From Pseudomonas panipatensis (lineage in GTDB: Bacteria > Pseudomonadota > Gammaproteobacteria > Pseudomonadales > Pseudomonadaceae), in the NCBI RefSeq assembly GCF_900099785.1, contig NZ_FNDS01000002.1:558001-622000 (forward strand): a stretch of 64,000 nucleotides of DNA. Direction: 5' to 3'. The notes under the pieces were generated by a model. That model did no database searches. It worked only from the letters and a program-made list of their open reading frames with translations, and had not been told where the DNA came from. The position numbers were made by a program, and so were the translations under genes. Positions 16,521 to 25,131 of this stretch are shown in pieces (the first letter of the stretch is position 1; each line of letters opens with the position of its first letter).

Positions 16521-17441
16521 ATGCCGCTGCCCCTGGTCTACCACGACGATTACAGCCCGCCCTTCCCCGCCGGGCATCGCTTCCCGATGGAGAAGTTCCG
16601 CCTGCTCCGCGACCATCTGCTGGACAGCGGCCTGACCCGCGACGAGGCCCTGATCCGCCCGCAGCTCTGCCCGCCGGAGATCCTCGCCCTGGCCCATGAG
16701 CGCGACTACATCGAGCGCTACTGCAGCGGCCAGATGGGCCACGAGGAGCTACGCCGCCTCGGCCTGCCCTGGAGCGAGGCGCTGGCCCGGCGCACCGTGC
16801 GCGCGGTCGGCGGCTCGCTGCTCGGCGCCGAACTGGCGCTGCGCCACGGCCTGGCCTGCCACCTGGCCGGCGGCACCCACCACGCGCACCGCGACCACGC
16901 CTCGGGCTTCTGCATTTTCAACGACCTGGCGGTGATCGCCCTCTACCTGCTGGAAAGCGGCCAGGCCGGCCGCGTGCTGATCTTCGACTGCGACGTGCAC
17001 CAGGGCGACGGCACCGCGCGCATCCTCGAACAGGTGCCGGACGCGATCACCGTCTCGCTGCACTGCGAGAAGAACTTCCCGGCACGCAAGGCGCACAGCG
17101 ACTGGGACATCCCGCTGCCGCTGCACCTGGGCGACGCCGACTACCTCAAGGTGGTCGACGACGCCCTGAGCTACCTGCTGCCGCTGTACCAGCCGGATAT
17201 CGTGCTCTACGACGCCGGCGTGGATGTGCACAAGGACGATGCGCTGGGCTACCTGAACCTCACCGACGCCGGCCTGGCCGCGCGCGACGAACGGGTTATC
17301 CACAGCTGCCTGGCGCGCGATATCCCGCTGCTCGGCGTGATCGGCGGCGGCTATGACAAGGATCGCCACGCCCTGGCGCGCCGCCACGGCATTCTCCACC
17401 ACAGCGCGCAGCGGGTCTGGGAGCGGCTGGGCCTTCGCTGA
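16521..17441 (+). CDS. histone deacetylase family protein
   Basis: This 306-residue enzyme has the arginase/deacetylase fold of bacterial HDAC-like amidohydrolases. The active-site features are present: the tandem histidines in GGTHHAHRDHASG near residue 118, zinc ligands in FDCDVHQGDG near residue 155, the third ligand in LYDAGVDVH, and the catalytic tyrosine in GVIGGGYDKD. Bacterial members act on acetylated proteins, polyamines or related amides; the substrate here cannot be inferred. The stretch TTATCCACA inside the gene at 17296-17304 is a consensus DnaA box. Confidence 0.9.
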   Translation: MPLPLVYHDDYSPPFPAGHRFPMEKFRLLRDHLLDSGLTRDEALIRPQLCPPEILALAHERDYIERYCSGQMGHEELRRLGLPWSEALARRTVRAVGGSLLGAELALRHGLACHLAGGTHHAHRDHASGFCIFNDLAVIALYLLESGQAGRVLIFDCDVHQGDGTARILEQVPDAITVSLHCEKNFPARKAHSDWDIPLPLHLGDADYLKVVDDALSYLLPLYQPDIVLYDAGVDVHKDDALGYLNLTDAGLAARDERVIHSCLARDIPLLGVIGGGYDKDRHALARRHGILHHSAQRVWERLGLR

Positions 17442-17751
17442 GTTGTCCACGCTGGCTGTGGAGCAGCCTGTGGAAAAGCTGCCGAGACTCGCGCCCAGCC
17501 CGCACCAGGCCTGGGCCGCCGGCAGATGAACGAAATCTGACCAGGTGCCGCCGGGAACGGCGGCGAGCGTGCGCGCGCGAGCGCCAGCGACTTTTCCACT
17601 CAGGCTGTGGAAGCGCCTGTGGATAAGCTGGGCGCAAACGGCCAGCACGCCCATGCCCCGTGCTCCACGGCGCGGCGCCGGGAAATTGATCAGCCGCCGC
17701 TGGCAGCGGCTAGGCTAGAATGCCCGCCCATTTCCAGCAGCCACCCGCGCC
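17442..17751. other. intergenic region with several DnaA-box-like sequences
   Basis: This 310-bp gap holds TTGTCCACG (17443-17451), TGTGGAGCA (17457-17465), TGTGGAAAA (17469-17477, reverse of TTTTCCACA), TTTTCCACT (17592-17600), TGTGGAAGC (17606-17614) and TGTGGATAA (17618-17626, reverse of the consensus TTATCCACA). Two arms, around 17443-17477 and 17592-17626, have the same layout: one box followed by two inverted boxes. No coding potential beyond chance was noticed. A role in DnaA binding is inferred. Confidence 0.6.
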
Positions 17752-18990
17752 ATGACCGACTCCACCGCCTCCCTGCCCCGCTCCGCCGTCGTCATCGGTG
17801 GCGGTCCCGCCGGCCTGATGGCCGCCGAGGTCCTCGGCCGGGCCGGCGTGCGCGTGGACCTCTACGACGCCATGCCCTCGGTCGGACGCAAGTTCCTCCT
17901 GGCCGGGGTCGGCGGCATGAACATCACCCATGCCGAGGCCAAGGACGCCTTCCTCTCCCGCTATGGCGCGCGCAGCGGCGAGATCGGCGCGCTGCTCGCC
18001 GGGTTCGACGCCGACGCCTTGCGCCAATGGATTCACGGCCTGGGGATAAGTACCTTCGTCGGCACCTCCGGGCGGGTCTTCCCCAGCGACATGAAGGCCG
18101 CGCCGTTGCTGCGCGCCTGGCTCAAGCGCCTGCGCGAACAGGGTGTGGTTATCCACACCCGCCGCCGCTGGCTGGGCTGGGACGCGCAGGGCCGGTTGCT
18201 GATCGACGGTGCCAACGGCTGCCAAGCGCTGAGTGCGGACGCCGTGGTGCTGGCCCTCGGCGGCGGCAGTTGGCAACGCCTCGGCTCGGACGGCGCCTGG
18301 CTGCCGCTGCTGGCGCAGCGCGGCGTGGCGGTGGCGGCATTGCGGCCCGCCAACTGCGGTTTCGAGGTGGCCGGCTGGAGCGCCTACTTCCGCGACAAGT
18401 TCGCCGGCGCGCCGGTCAAGCCGGTGGCCCTGAGCCTGGGCAGCGCAGTGCCGCGCCAGGGGGAGTTCGTCATCACCGCCGACGGCATCGAAGGCAGCCT
18501 GGTGTATGCGCTGTCGGCGGCCATCCGCGAACACATCGAGGCCGCAGGCGAAGCCACCCTGTTACTCGACCTGCTGCCCAACCGCAGCCTGGAGCAAGTG
18601 GCCAAGGCCCTGGCGCAGCCGCGTGGCTCCAAGTCGATGGCCAACCACCTGCGCGGCCGCCTCGGCCTCGATGGTGTGCGCGCCGGCCTGCTGCGCGAGT
18701 TGTCCACAGCCGCCGACTACGCCGATCCACAGCGCCTGGCCGGGCTGATCAAGGCCCTGCCGCTGCGCGTGCTGCGCGCGCGACCGCTGGACGAGGCGAT
18801 CAGCAGCGCCGGCGGCGTCACCTTCGAGGCGCTGGACCGACAGCTGATGCTCAAGGCCCTGCCTGGGGTGTTCTGCGCCGGCGAAATGCTCGACTGGGAA
18901 GCGCCCACCGGCGGCTACCTGCTCACCGCCTGCTTCGCCAGCGGCCGCGCCGCCGGCCTCGGCGCATTGGAGTGGCTGGCCCGGCGCTGA
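17752..18990 (+). CDS. TIGR03862/HI0933-like flavoprotein (NAD(P)/FAD-dependent oxidoreductase)
   Basis: This 412-residue protein opens with a dinucleotide-binding motif, VVIGGGPAGLMAAE near residue 14, followed by GRKFLLAGVGGMNITHAE, which is characteristic of the HI0933/YhiN family. A second FAD segment is VVLALGGGSW near residue 164, and the C-terminus has GVFCAGEMLDWEAPTGGYL. The reaction of this family is not established. The coding sequence contains GGGTGTGGTTATCCACACCC at 18141-18160, a hairpin that includes a consensus DnaA box, and TTGTCCACA at 18700-18708. Confidence 0.88.
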   Translation: MTDSTASLPRSAVVIGGGPAGLMAAEVLGRAGVRVDLYDAMPSVGRKFLLAGVGGMNITHAEAKDAFLSRYGARSGEIGALLAGFDADALRQWIHGLGISTFVGTSGRVFPSDMKAAPLLRAWLKRLREQGVVIHTRRRWLGWDAQGRLLIDGANGCQALSADAVVLALGGGSWQRLGSDGAWLPLLAQRGVAVAALRPANCGFEVAGWSAYFRDKFAGAPVKPVALSLGSAVPRQGEFVITADGIEGSLVYALSAAIREHIEAAGEATLLLDLLPNRSLEQVAKALAQPRGSKSMANHLRGRLGLDGVRAGLLRELSTAADYADPQRLAGLIKALPLRVLRARPLDEAISSAGGVTFEALDRQLMLKALPGVFCAGEMLDWEAPTGGYLLTACFASGRAAGLGALEWLARR

Positions 18991-19017
18991 TCGCCGCCCA
19001 TGCACCTGTCCTCTCCC

Positions 19018-19262
19018 CCGCAGGATGGCTTACAGCGCGATCCCCATGCCGACGCATGCGCACCATGGGTATCGCTGCGCTCAACGCCATCCTACGCAGA
19101 GCAAAACCGGCGACATCCGTAGGATGGGTTGAGGAACGAAACCCATGCGGTTTGAGGCAGCGATGGCTATCGCTCCGTTCAACGCCATCCTACCGGCGGT
19201 CCAGGTGCCGCGTAGGATGGGTTGAGCGCGCAGCGCGATACCCATGCGGTTGGCGTCGCGCG
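19018..19262. repeat. cluster of dispersed palindromic repeats
   Basis: The 288-bp gap between convergent genes contains copies of the same family as at 12.4 kb. GTAGGATGGGTTGAGGAACG begins at about 19121, GTAGGATGGGTTGAGCGCGC at about 19213, and inverted halves ending AACGCCATCCTAC occur near 19083-19096 and 19181-19193. The copies are more diverged and less regularly spaced than in the btuB-side array. Nothing else was seen in the gap. Confidence 0.8.
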
Positions 19263-19278
19263 CGGGGTAGCGCTGCGC

Positions 19279-20751
19279 TCATTTGAGGTACCAGCCCCAG
19301 GGCTGCGCGGAGACGTACTCGGTCACCTGCTTCACTTCCAGGTAATTCTCCAGACCCCACACGCCCAGTTCGCGGCCGATGCCGCTCTGTTTCATGCCGC
19401 CCCAGGGCGCCTGGCTGAAGGTCGGTTGCGAGCAGTTGACCCAGACGATGCCGGCGCGCAGGCTGTTGGCCACTCGCGCGGCGCGCTGGAGGTCGGCGGA
19501 CATCACCGCGCCGGCCAGACCGAAGCGGCTGTCGTTGGCCAGGCGCAGGGCCTCGGCCTCGGTCTTGAAGCGCTTCACACAGAGCACCGGGCCGAAGATT
19601 TCCTCGCGCCAGATGATGGCGTTCTCCGCCGGCTCGTCGAAGATCGTCGGCTCGACGAACCAGCCCTCATCGAGCCCCGCCGGACGCCGCCCGCCACTGA
19701 GCAGACGGGCGCCGCAGGCGCGGCCCTGGTCGATGAAGCCGAGCACCTTGTCGTACTGGCCCTGGCTGACCAGCGGGCCGAGCAGCACACCGGGGGTCAG
19801 GCCATTGCCGATGCGGATGGCGCGGGTCGCCTCGACCAGCCGCTCGATCAGCCGTGGGGCAATGCCTTCCTGCACCAGCAGGCGCGAGGTGGCGCTGCAC
19901 ACCTGGCCCTGGTTCCAGAAGATGCCGAACAGAATCCACTCCACCGCCGCCTCGACATCGGCGTCGTCGAAGACGATGAACGCCGATTTGCCGCCCAGCT
20001 CCAGGCTGATGTTCTTGATGTCCTGGGCCGCCGCCGACATGATTTTCGAGCCGGTCGGCACGCTGCCGGTGAAGGCCAGCTTGTCCACCCCCGGATGCCC
20101 GGCCAGCGGGCCGCCCGCCTCGGCGCCGAGGCCCGGAAGGACGTTGAGCACGCCGGCCGGCAGGCCCACGGCATCGGCCGCGGCAGCCAGTTCCAGGGCG
20201 CTCAGCGGGGTCAGTTCGGACGGCTTGAGCACGCAGGTGGCGCCTGCCGCCAGGGCCGGCGCGACCTTCCAGGCGGCCATCAGCAGCGGGTAGTTCCAGG
20301 GGATGATCTGCCCGGCCACGCCCACCGGCTCGTGACGGATACGGCAGCGGAAGCGTTCGTCGGGTAGCGCCAGCGGTTGGTCCTGGCGCCCGTCCAGTTC
20401 GCGCGCCAGTTCGGCGTAGTAGCGGAAGCAGCCGATGGCATCGGCGACATCCCATTGCGCCTCGGGCAGGGGCTTGCCGTTGTCGCGCACTTCCAGCTCG
20501 GCCAGCGCCGCCTGCTGCTTCTGCAGTTCATCGGCGAGGGCCTCCAGCCACTCGCCGCGCTCGGCGCCACGGCTCTGCCCCCAGCCACGCTTGAAGGCCT
20601 GGCGCGCGGCGCGCACGGCGTGGTCGACGTCTTCCTCGGTGGCCGCCGGCACCTCGCGCAGCGGCTGGCCGCTGGCCGGGTCGTAGCTGGTGAAGCGGCC
20701 GCCCAGGTCCGGGCTGACCCATTGCCCATTGATGTACAGCTGATCGCGCAT
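19279..20751 (-). CDS. NAD(P)-dependent aldehyde dehydrogenase (betaine aldehyde dehydrogenase-like)
   Basis: This 490-residue aldehyde dehydrogenase has IIPWNYPLLMAAWKVAPAL near residue 148, the catalytic glutamate in SLELGGKSAFIV, and the catalytic cysteine in WNQGQVCSATSRL. The C-terminus matches the BetB/plant ALDH10-like pattern with PWGGMKQSGIGRELG. It is the last gene of the polyamine-type transporter operon, 34 bp after the second permease. It probably oxidises an amino- or ammonio-aldehyde derived from the imported compound; the actual substrate is not determined by the sequence. Confidence 0.88.
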   Translation of the reverse strand: MRDQLYINGQWVSPDLGGRFTSYDPASGQPLREVPAATEEDVDHAVRAARQAFKRGWGQSRGAERGEWLEALADELQKQQAALAELEVRDNGKPLPEAQWDVADAIGCFRYYAELARELDGRQDQPLALPDERFRCRIRHEPVGVAGQIIPWNYPLLMAAWKVAPALAAGATCVLKPSELTPLSALELAAAADAVGLPAGVLNVLPGLGAEAGGPLAGHPGVDKLAFTGSVPTGSKIMSAAAQDIKNISLELGGKSAFIVFDDADVEAAVEWILFGIFWNQGQVCSATSRLLVQEGIAPRLIERLVEATRAIRIGNGLTPGVLLGPLVSQGQYDKVLGFIDQGRACGARLLSGGRRPAGLDEGWFVEPTIFDEPAENAIIWREEIFGPVLCVKRFKTEAEALRLANDSRFGLAGAVMSADLQRAARVANSLRAGIVWVNCSQPTFSQAPWGGMKQSGIGRELGVWGLENYLEVKQVTEYVSAQPWGWYLK

Positions 20752-20785
20752 GCGCTTCTCCTTGAATGCGGCCTTTAATGCAGCC

Positions 20786-21604
20786 TCAGGCGACCTGAAC
20801 GCCGCCGCGGCGGTTCTGCAGGTAGCGGGAAGTGAACAGCAGCGCCAGCGAGGCGCAGATGATCACCGTGGAAATGGCGTTGATCTCCGGGGTGATGCCC
20901 CGACGGATCGACGAGAAGATGTAGATCGGCAGGGTCGTCTCGGAGCCGGCGACGAAGAAGGCGATGATGAAATCGTCGAAGCTGAAGGTGAACGCCAGCA
21001 GGAAGCCGGCCATGATCGCCGGCGCGATCTGCGGCAGGGTCACGCGCCGGAAGGTTTCCAGCGGCGGCGCGTAGAGGTCGGCGGAGGCCTCCAGCAGCGC
21101 CTTGTCCATGGCCTCGACGCGGGTGCGGACGATGACCATGACCAGCGCCATGGTGAACAGCGAGTGCGCCGCGATCACCGTGGGGAAGCCCATGTTCAGT
21201 TTCGGCAGGCCGATATTCAGCGCCGCCAGCAGCGGGTTGAGCAGATCGAACAGGGTGATGAAGGCGATCAGCGTGGCGATGCCGATGACGATCCCCGGGA
21301 CGATGATCGCGCAGTAGGTCAGCGCATCGAAGAACAGCCGCAGGCGCTTGCCGACCCGCTGCAGGCCGAACACCGCGAGGGTGCCGAACAGCGTGGCGAT
21401 CAGCGCCGAGCACAGGGCGATCAGCGCGCTGTTGCCCAGCGCCTCCATGATGAAGGGGTTGCCGAAGGCGCGGCCGAACCATTGCACCGAACAGCACTGG
21501 AAGCTCAGCCCGCTGCGCCCGGCGTTGAAGGCGAAGAGCATGATCAGCGCGATGGGCGCGTAGAGGAACAGGTACAGCGAAGTCGAATAGCTGCGCAGCC
21601 ACAT
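20786..21604 (-). CDS. polyamine-type ABC transporter permease (PotC/PotI-like)
   Basis: This 272-residue inner-membrane protein starts with a hydrophobic segment at about residues 10-30 and has about six in total. The permease coupling loop is visible in LLEASADLYAPPLETFRRVTL (split by a helix turn) near residue 160, and FSFDDFIIAFFVAG is typical of PotC-like permeases. Its ATG lies one base after the preceding permease stop. It pairs with that permease in importing a polyamine-like compound. Confidence 0.9.
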   Translation of the reverse strand: MWLRSYSTSLYLFLYAPIALIMLFAFNAGRSGLSFQCCSVQWFGRAFGNPFIMEALGNSALIALCSALIATLFGTLAVFGLQRVGKRLRLFFDALTYCAIIVPGIVIGIATLIAFITLFDLLNPLLAALNIGLPKLNMGFPTVIAAHSLFTMALVMVIVRTRVEAMDKALLEASADLYAPPLETFRRVTLPQIAPAIMAGFLLAFTFSFDDFIIAFFVAGSETTLPIYIFSSIRRGITPEINAISTVIICASLALLFTSRYLQNRRGGVQVA

Positions 21605-21605
21605 C

Positions 21606-22517
21606 TCAGAGCACCCCGTCGTTGCGCGGGCCGCCGAAGCGCGCCGCGAGTTTCAGGTAGACGCCGATGATCGCCAGCATCATCGCCACCAGGGTCATGG
21701 CCACCGCGCTGCCGAACGGCCAGTTGCGCGATTGCAGGAACAGGTCGACCAGGGCGTTGCCAACGAAGAACACCTTGCCGCCGCCGAGGATCGCCGGGAT
21801 CAGGAACTCGCCCATGAGCAGGATGAACACCAGCATCACCCCGGTGATCACCCCCGGCGCGGAGAGCGGCAGGGTCACCCGGCGGAAGGTTTCCACGGCG
21901 CCGGCGCCGAGGTCGGCGGAGGCTTCCAGCAGGCGCTTGTCGAGCTTTTCCAGGGTCACGTAGATGGGGAACACCATCAGCGGCAGGTAGCCGTAGACGA
22001 TGCCGATCAGCACCGCCCAGGGCGTGTTGATCAGGCGCACGTCGGCAATGCCGAAGGTTTCCAGCAGCGCCGGGATGCCGCGCCCGCTGAGGAGGAAGAT
22101 CCAGGCGTAGGTGCGGATCAGGAAGCTGGTCCAGAACGGCACTATCACCAGGGTCAGCAGCAGCGACTTGTTGCGCCGCACCTTCACCGCCAGGAAGTAG
22201 GCCAGCGGGTAGGCCGCCAGCAGGCAGGCCAGGGTGCCCAGCGGCGCCAGCGTCAGGGTGTTGTAGAAGGCCTGGGCGCGGCTGCCGAGGTTGAGGTAGT
22301 TGTCCAGCGTCAGGCCAGCGCCATAGCCACCCACCGCGCTGCGCTCGCCGAAGCTGAAGACCAGGATGATCACCAGCGGCATCAGCAACAGCAGCAGGAA
22401 CCACAGGGTCGAGGGCAGCAGCAGGAGCAGGGTGACACGGCGGCCGAGGCTCTTCCGCGGCGCGGCCGGGACGCTCGCCTGCGTCTGCGGCAACGGGGCG
22501 CTGACAGCGATGTTCAT
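21606..22517 (-). CDS. polyamine-type ABC transporter permease (PotB/PotH-like)
   Basis: This 303-residue inner-membrane protein has a cytoplasmic N-terminus of about 25 residues and then about six hydrophobic segments. The EAA-type loop reads LLEASADLGAGAVETFRRV near residue 200. The start MNIAVSAPL is preferred because an AGGGA site lies about 7 bp upstream; an in-frame ATG six codons earlier is an alternative. It lies 96 bp downstream of the binding-protein gene. Confidence 0.88.
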   Translation of the reverse strand: MNIAVSAPLPQTQASVPAAPRKSLGRRVTLLLLLPSTLWFLLLLLMPLVIILVFSFGERSAVGGYGAGLTLDNYLNLGSRAQAFYNTLTLAPLGTLACLLAAYPLAYFLAVKVRRNKSLLLTLVIVPFWTSFLIRTYAWIFLLSGRGIPALLETFGIADVRLINTPWAVLIGIVYGYLPLMVFPIYVTLEKLDKRLLEASADLGAGAVETFRRVTLPLSAPGVITGVMLVFILLMGEFLIPAILGGGKVFFVGNALVDLFLQSRNWPFGSAVAMTLVAMMLAIIGVYLKLAARFGGPRNDGVL

Positions 22518-22612
22518 GTTCGATTCCCTAGGCATGGAGGCAGGCCGTGGCGGTCGGGCGAATAACGCGCCTGCGTTACCCGCCACATCCCGCGATCAGG
22601 TGGAAAGGTCGC

Positions 22613-23755
22613 TCACGCCGCCTTGAAGCGCGCCATCAGCTCGGCGCGCGCCGGGCTGGTGAGGGTCGCCGCGGCGCCGAATTCGAGTACCGACAGGCGC
22701 TCGGCGGCCGGGTACATGATCGGGTCGTCAAGCATCTCCTTGGGCAGCAGCGCATCGACCCGCTTGTCGCCGCTCGGGTAGCCGTGGGCGAGGACTTCCA
22801 TCTTGTTGTGCGCCGGGTCGAGCAGGTAGTTGATCAGCGCATAGGCGGCATCGCTGTGCTCGCTGCCCTTGGGAATGGCGAAGAAGTCGCTCCACAGCTC
22901 GCCGCCCTCCTTGCCCAGGCTGAATTGCATGTCCGGGTTGTCGCGGTGCAGTTGCGAGGCGTCGCCGGTCCAGGCCATGGCCATCCAGGCGTCGCCATTG
23001 CGCAGCGAGGGCTGGATGTCCGAGTTGATGGCGAACAGGTGCGGCTTGGCCTGGATCAGCAGCTTCTCGGCGTCGGCCAGCTCCTTCGGCTCCAGCGAGT
23101 TGAAGCTGTAGCCGTAGTATTTGAGGGCGTTGCCGATGGCGGTGAGCTGGTAGTCGTGGACGATGGTGCGGCCCGAGGCGCTGCTCAGCGTCAGGTCCCA
23201 GAACTGCTTCCAGGAGTCCGGCTTGTCCTTGACCTTGCGGGCGTCGTAGACCATGCCGGTGGTGCCCCAGTTCTTCGGCACCGCGTAGACCTTGCCGTCC
23301 ACCGTGCCCTGGGCCATGAAGCGCTCCTGGAAGGCCTTGGCATCGAAGTTGGGGATGCGCGACAGGTCCAGCGGCTCGATCAGCCCCAGCTTCACGTAGG
23401 TGCTGATGGTGTAGTTGGTCGGCACGAAGACGTCCCAGCCGCTGCCGCCGGCCTGCAGCTTGGCGAGCATTTCCTCGTTGGAGCCGAACACGTTCATCTG
23501 CACCCGCGCGCCAGTGGCCTTGGCGAACGCCTCGAAGTTTTCCTGGCTGTGGTAGTTCGGCCAGGTGGCCAGGGTCACGCGGTCACCGATGGCCGCGCCT
23601 TCGCCGGCGAAGGCCTTGCCGGTCAACAGGCCGGGGCTGTTCGCCGCCACCACCGCCATGGCCAGGCCGAGGCCGGTCTTGCCGAGGAACTCGCGCCGGG
23701 TGATCGAACCGTTCTCCCAGCTGCGCATGGTCTTGATGAAAGTCTTCTTGTCCAT
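22613..23755 (-). CDS. Tat-exported polyamine-type ABC transporter substrate-binding protein
   Basis: This 380-residue periplasmic binding protein resembles PotD/PotF-like proteins, with ATWPNYHSQENFEAFAKATG after the leader and VPKNWGTTGMVYD in the middle. The N-terminus has the twin-arginine pattern ITRREFLGKTG near residue 20 followed by a hydrophobic stretch ending at GKAFA, so export is likely by Tat, already folded. The ATG at 23755 has a GGGGAG site five bases upstream; a GTG two codons earlier is an alternative. The bound ligand cannot be told from the sequence. Confidence 0.9.
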   Translation of the reverse strand: MDKKTFIKTMRSWENGSITRREFLGKTGLGLAMAVVAANSPGLLTGKAFAGEGAAIGDRVTLATWPNYHSQENFEAFAKATGARVQMNVFGSNEEMLAKLQAGGSGWDVFVPTNYTISTYVKLGLIEPLDLSRIPNFDAKAFQERFMAQGTVDGKVYAVPKNWGTTGMVYDARKVKDKPDSWKQFWDLTLSSASGRTIVHDYQLTAIGNALKYYGYSFNSLEPKELADAEKLLIQAKPHLFAINSDIQPSLRNGDAWMAMAWTGDASQLHRDNPDMQFSLGKEGGELWSDFFAIPKGSEHSDAAYALINYLLDPAHNKMEVLAHGYPSGDKRVDALLPKEMLDDPIMYPAAERLSVLEFGAAATLTSPARAELMARFKAA

Positions 23756-23826
23756 CGTCACTCCCCGCCTGTCTGCTGTCGTTAAGGTTGCATCGTCGTA
23801 CGGCCGCGCGGCGGCGGCCGGGAAAC

Positions 23827-24942
23827 TTACAGGGCCATGGCCAGGCCGCTGGACTGGTCCCAGCCGACCTGCACCGGCGCGCCATGCGCGAAGGCGCCCA
23901 GGCCTTCGTCGCCGTGGCGTGGCACGCGCACGCAGACGATGCCGAAGGCGTCGGTGCGCACCCGGTATTCGGTGAGGTTGCCCAGGTAGATGCGGTCCTC
24001 GACGCGGCCGCGCAGGCGCACCTCGCGCGGCAGCTCGGCGTCGGCGGCAGCGATGCCGACCAGCTCCGGGCGCACCGCGATGCAGCCCTCGGCCTGCGGC
24101 GCCAGCGCCGGGCCGGTGGGCGTCTGCGGGCTGCTCAGTTCCAGGCCGCCGGCAGTGCCGAGCACCACCCGGCCGCCATCGAGGCGCCGCACGGTGCCGC
24201 CGAACAGGTTGGACTCGCCGATGAAGTCGGCCACGTAGCGGCTCGCCGGGGTTTCGTAGAGCGCTTCGGGGGTGGCGGTCTGGATGATCAGGCCGTCCTT
24301 CATGATGCTGATGCTGTCGCTCATCGACAGCGCCTCTTCCTGGTCATGGGTGACCAGCACGAAGGTGATGCCGACCTCGCGCTGCAGACGCAGCAGCTCC
24401 GACTGCATCTCCTTGCGCAGCTTGCGGTCGAGCGCCGCCAGGGGTTCGTCGAGGAGCAGCACGGTGGGCTTGTTGACCAGCGCGCGGGCCAGGGCCACGC
24501 GCTGCTGCTGGCCGCCGGACAACTCATGCGGCTTGCGCTGGCCGAAGCCGGACAGGCGCACCATCTCCAGCGCCTCGTCGGCCATGCGCCGCTGCGCCGC
24601 GCGGTCCGGGCGCGGTGTGCGGTAGCGCAGGCCGTAGGCGATGTTCTCGGCCACCGTCAGGTGCGGGAACAGCGCGTAGTGCTGGAACACCATGTTCACC
24701 GGGCGCTGGTGCGCCGGCACCCCGGCCACCGGCTTGCCGGCCAGCAGTACCTCGCCCTCGCTGGGCTGCTCGAAGCCGGCGATCATGCGCAGGGTGGTGG
24801 TCTTGCCGCAGCCGGAGCTGCCGAGGAAGGAGTGGAAGGCGCCACGGCGCACCTTGAAGCTCAGGCCGTTGACCGCCTGGACGCTGCCGTAGCGCTTCAC
24901 CACGTTACGGAATTCGATGTCGAACGCTTGGCTGGATTCCAT
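23827..24942 (-). CDS. polyamine-type ABC transporter ATPase (PotA-like)
   Basis: This 371-residue ATPase has Walker A LGSSGCGKTTTL near residue 42, signature LSGGQQQRVALARAL, Walker B VLLLDEPLAALD, and the H-loop FVLVTHDQEEAL. A C-terminal TOBE-type domain from about residue 285 is typical of PotA/UgpC ATPases. The start MESSQAFDIEF is chosen because upstream in-frame codons run into palindromic and repeat DNA. It is the first gene of the transporter operon and follows a candidate operator. Confidence 0.93.
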   Translation of the reverse strand: MESSQAFDIEFRNVVKRYGSVQAVNGLSFKVRRGAFHSFLGSSGCGKTTTLRMIAGFEQPSEGEVLLAGKPVAGVPAHQRPVNMVFQHYALFPHLTVAENIAYGLRYRTPRPDRAAQRRMADEALEMVRLSGFGQRKPHELSGGQQQRVALARALVNKPTVLLLDEPLAALDRKLRKEMQSELLRLQREVGITFVLVTHDQEEALSMSDSISIMKDGLIIQTATPEALYETPASRYVADFIGESNLFGGTVRRLDGGRVVLGTAGGLELSSPQTPTGPALAPQAEGCIAVRPELVGIAAADAELPREVRLRGRVEDRIYLGNLTEYRVRTDAFGIVCVRVPRHGDEGLGAFAHGAPVQVGWDQSSGLAMAL

Positions 24943-25012
24943 CACCGCGGCCCTCGGAAGGCTGTTCTGCTTGTTGCGGAACACGCTATCAACCGGGCTT
25001 TCGGGGTGTATA

Positions 25013-25028
25013 TATCCCTCGGGGGATA
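25013..25028. promoter_or_regulatory. candidate operator upstream of the polyamine-type operon
   Basis: TATCCC and GGGATA are inverted around TCGG, forming a palindrome 71 bp before the ATPase start, next to an AT-rich TGTATATATCC stretch. It lies between the LuxR-type regulator gene and the operon. Binding by that regulator is inference. Confidence 0.4.
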
Positions 25029-25043
25029 GGGAGCACCTGATTC

Positions 25044-25106
25044 GTAGGATGGGTGGAGCGCAGCGATACCCATCGATGAATATCGCTGCGCTCAACACCA
25101 TCCTAC
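25044..25106. repeat. single copy of the dispersed palindromic repeat
   Basis: GTAGGATGGGTGGAGCGCAG opens the element and CTCAACACCATCCTAC closes it, giving two inverted half-elements around CGATGAAT. It belongs to the family found at 12.4 and 19.1 kb and lies just downstream of the LuxR-type gene. Confidence 0.8.
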
Positions 25107-25131
25107 AGACACGCCTGGAGCAGCACCGGGC

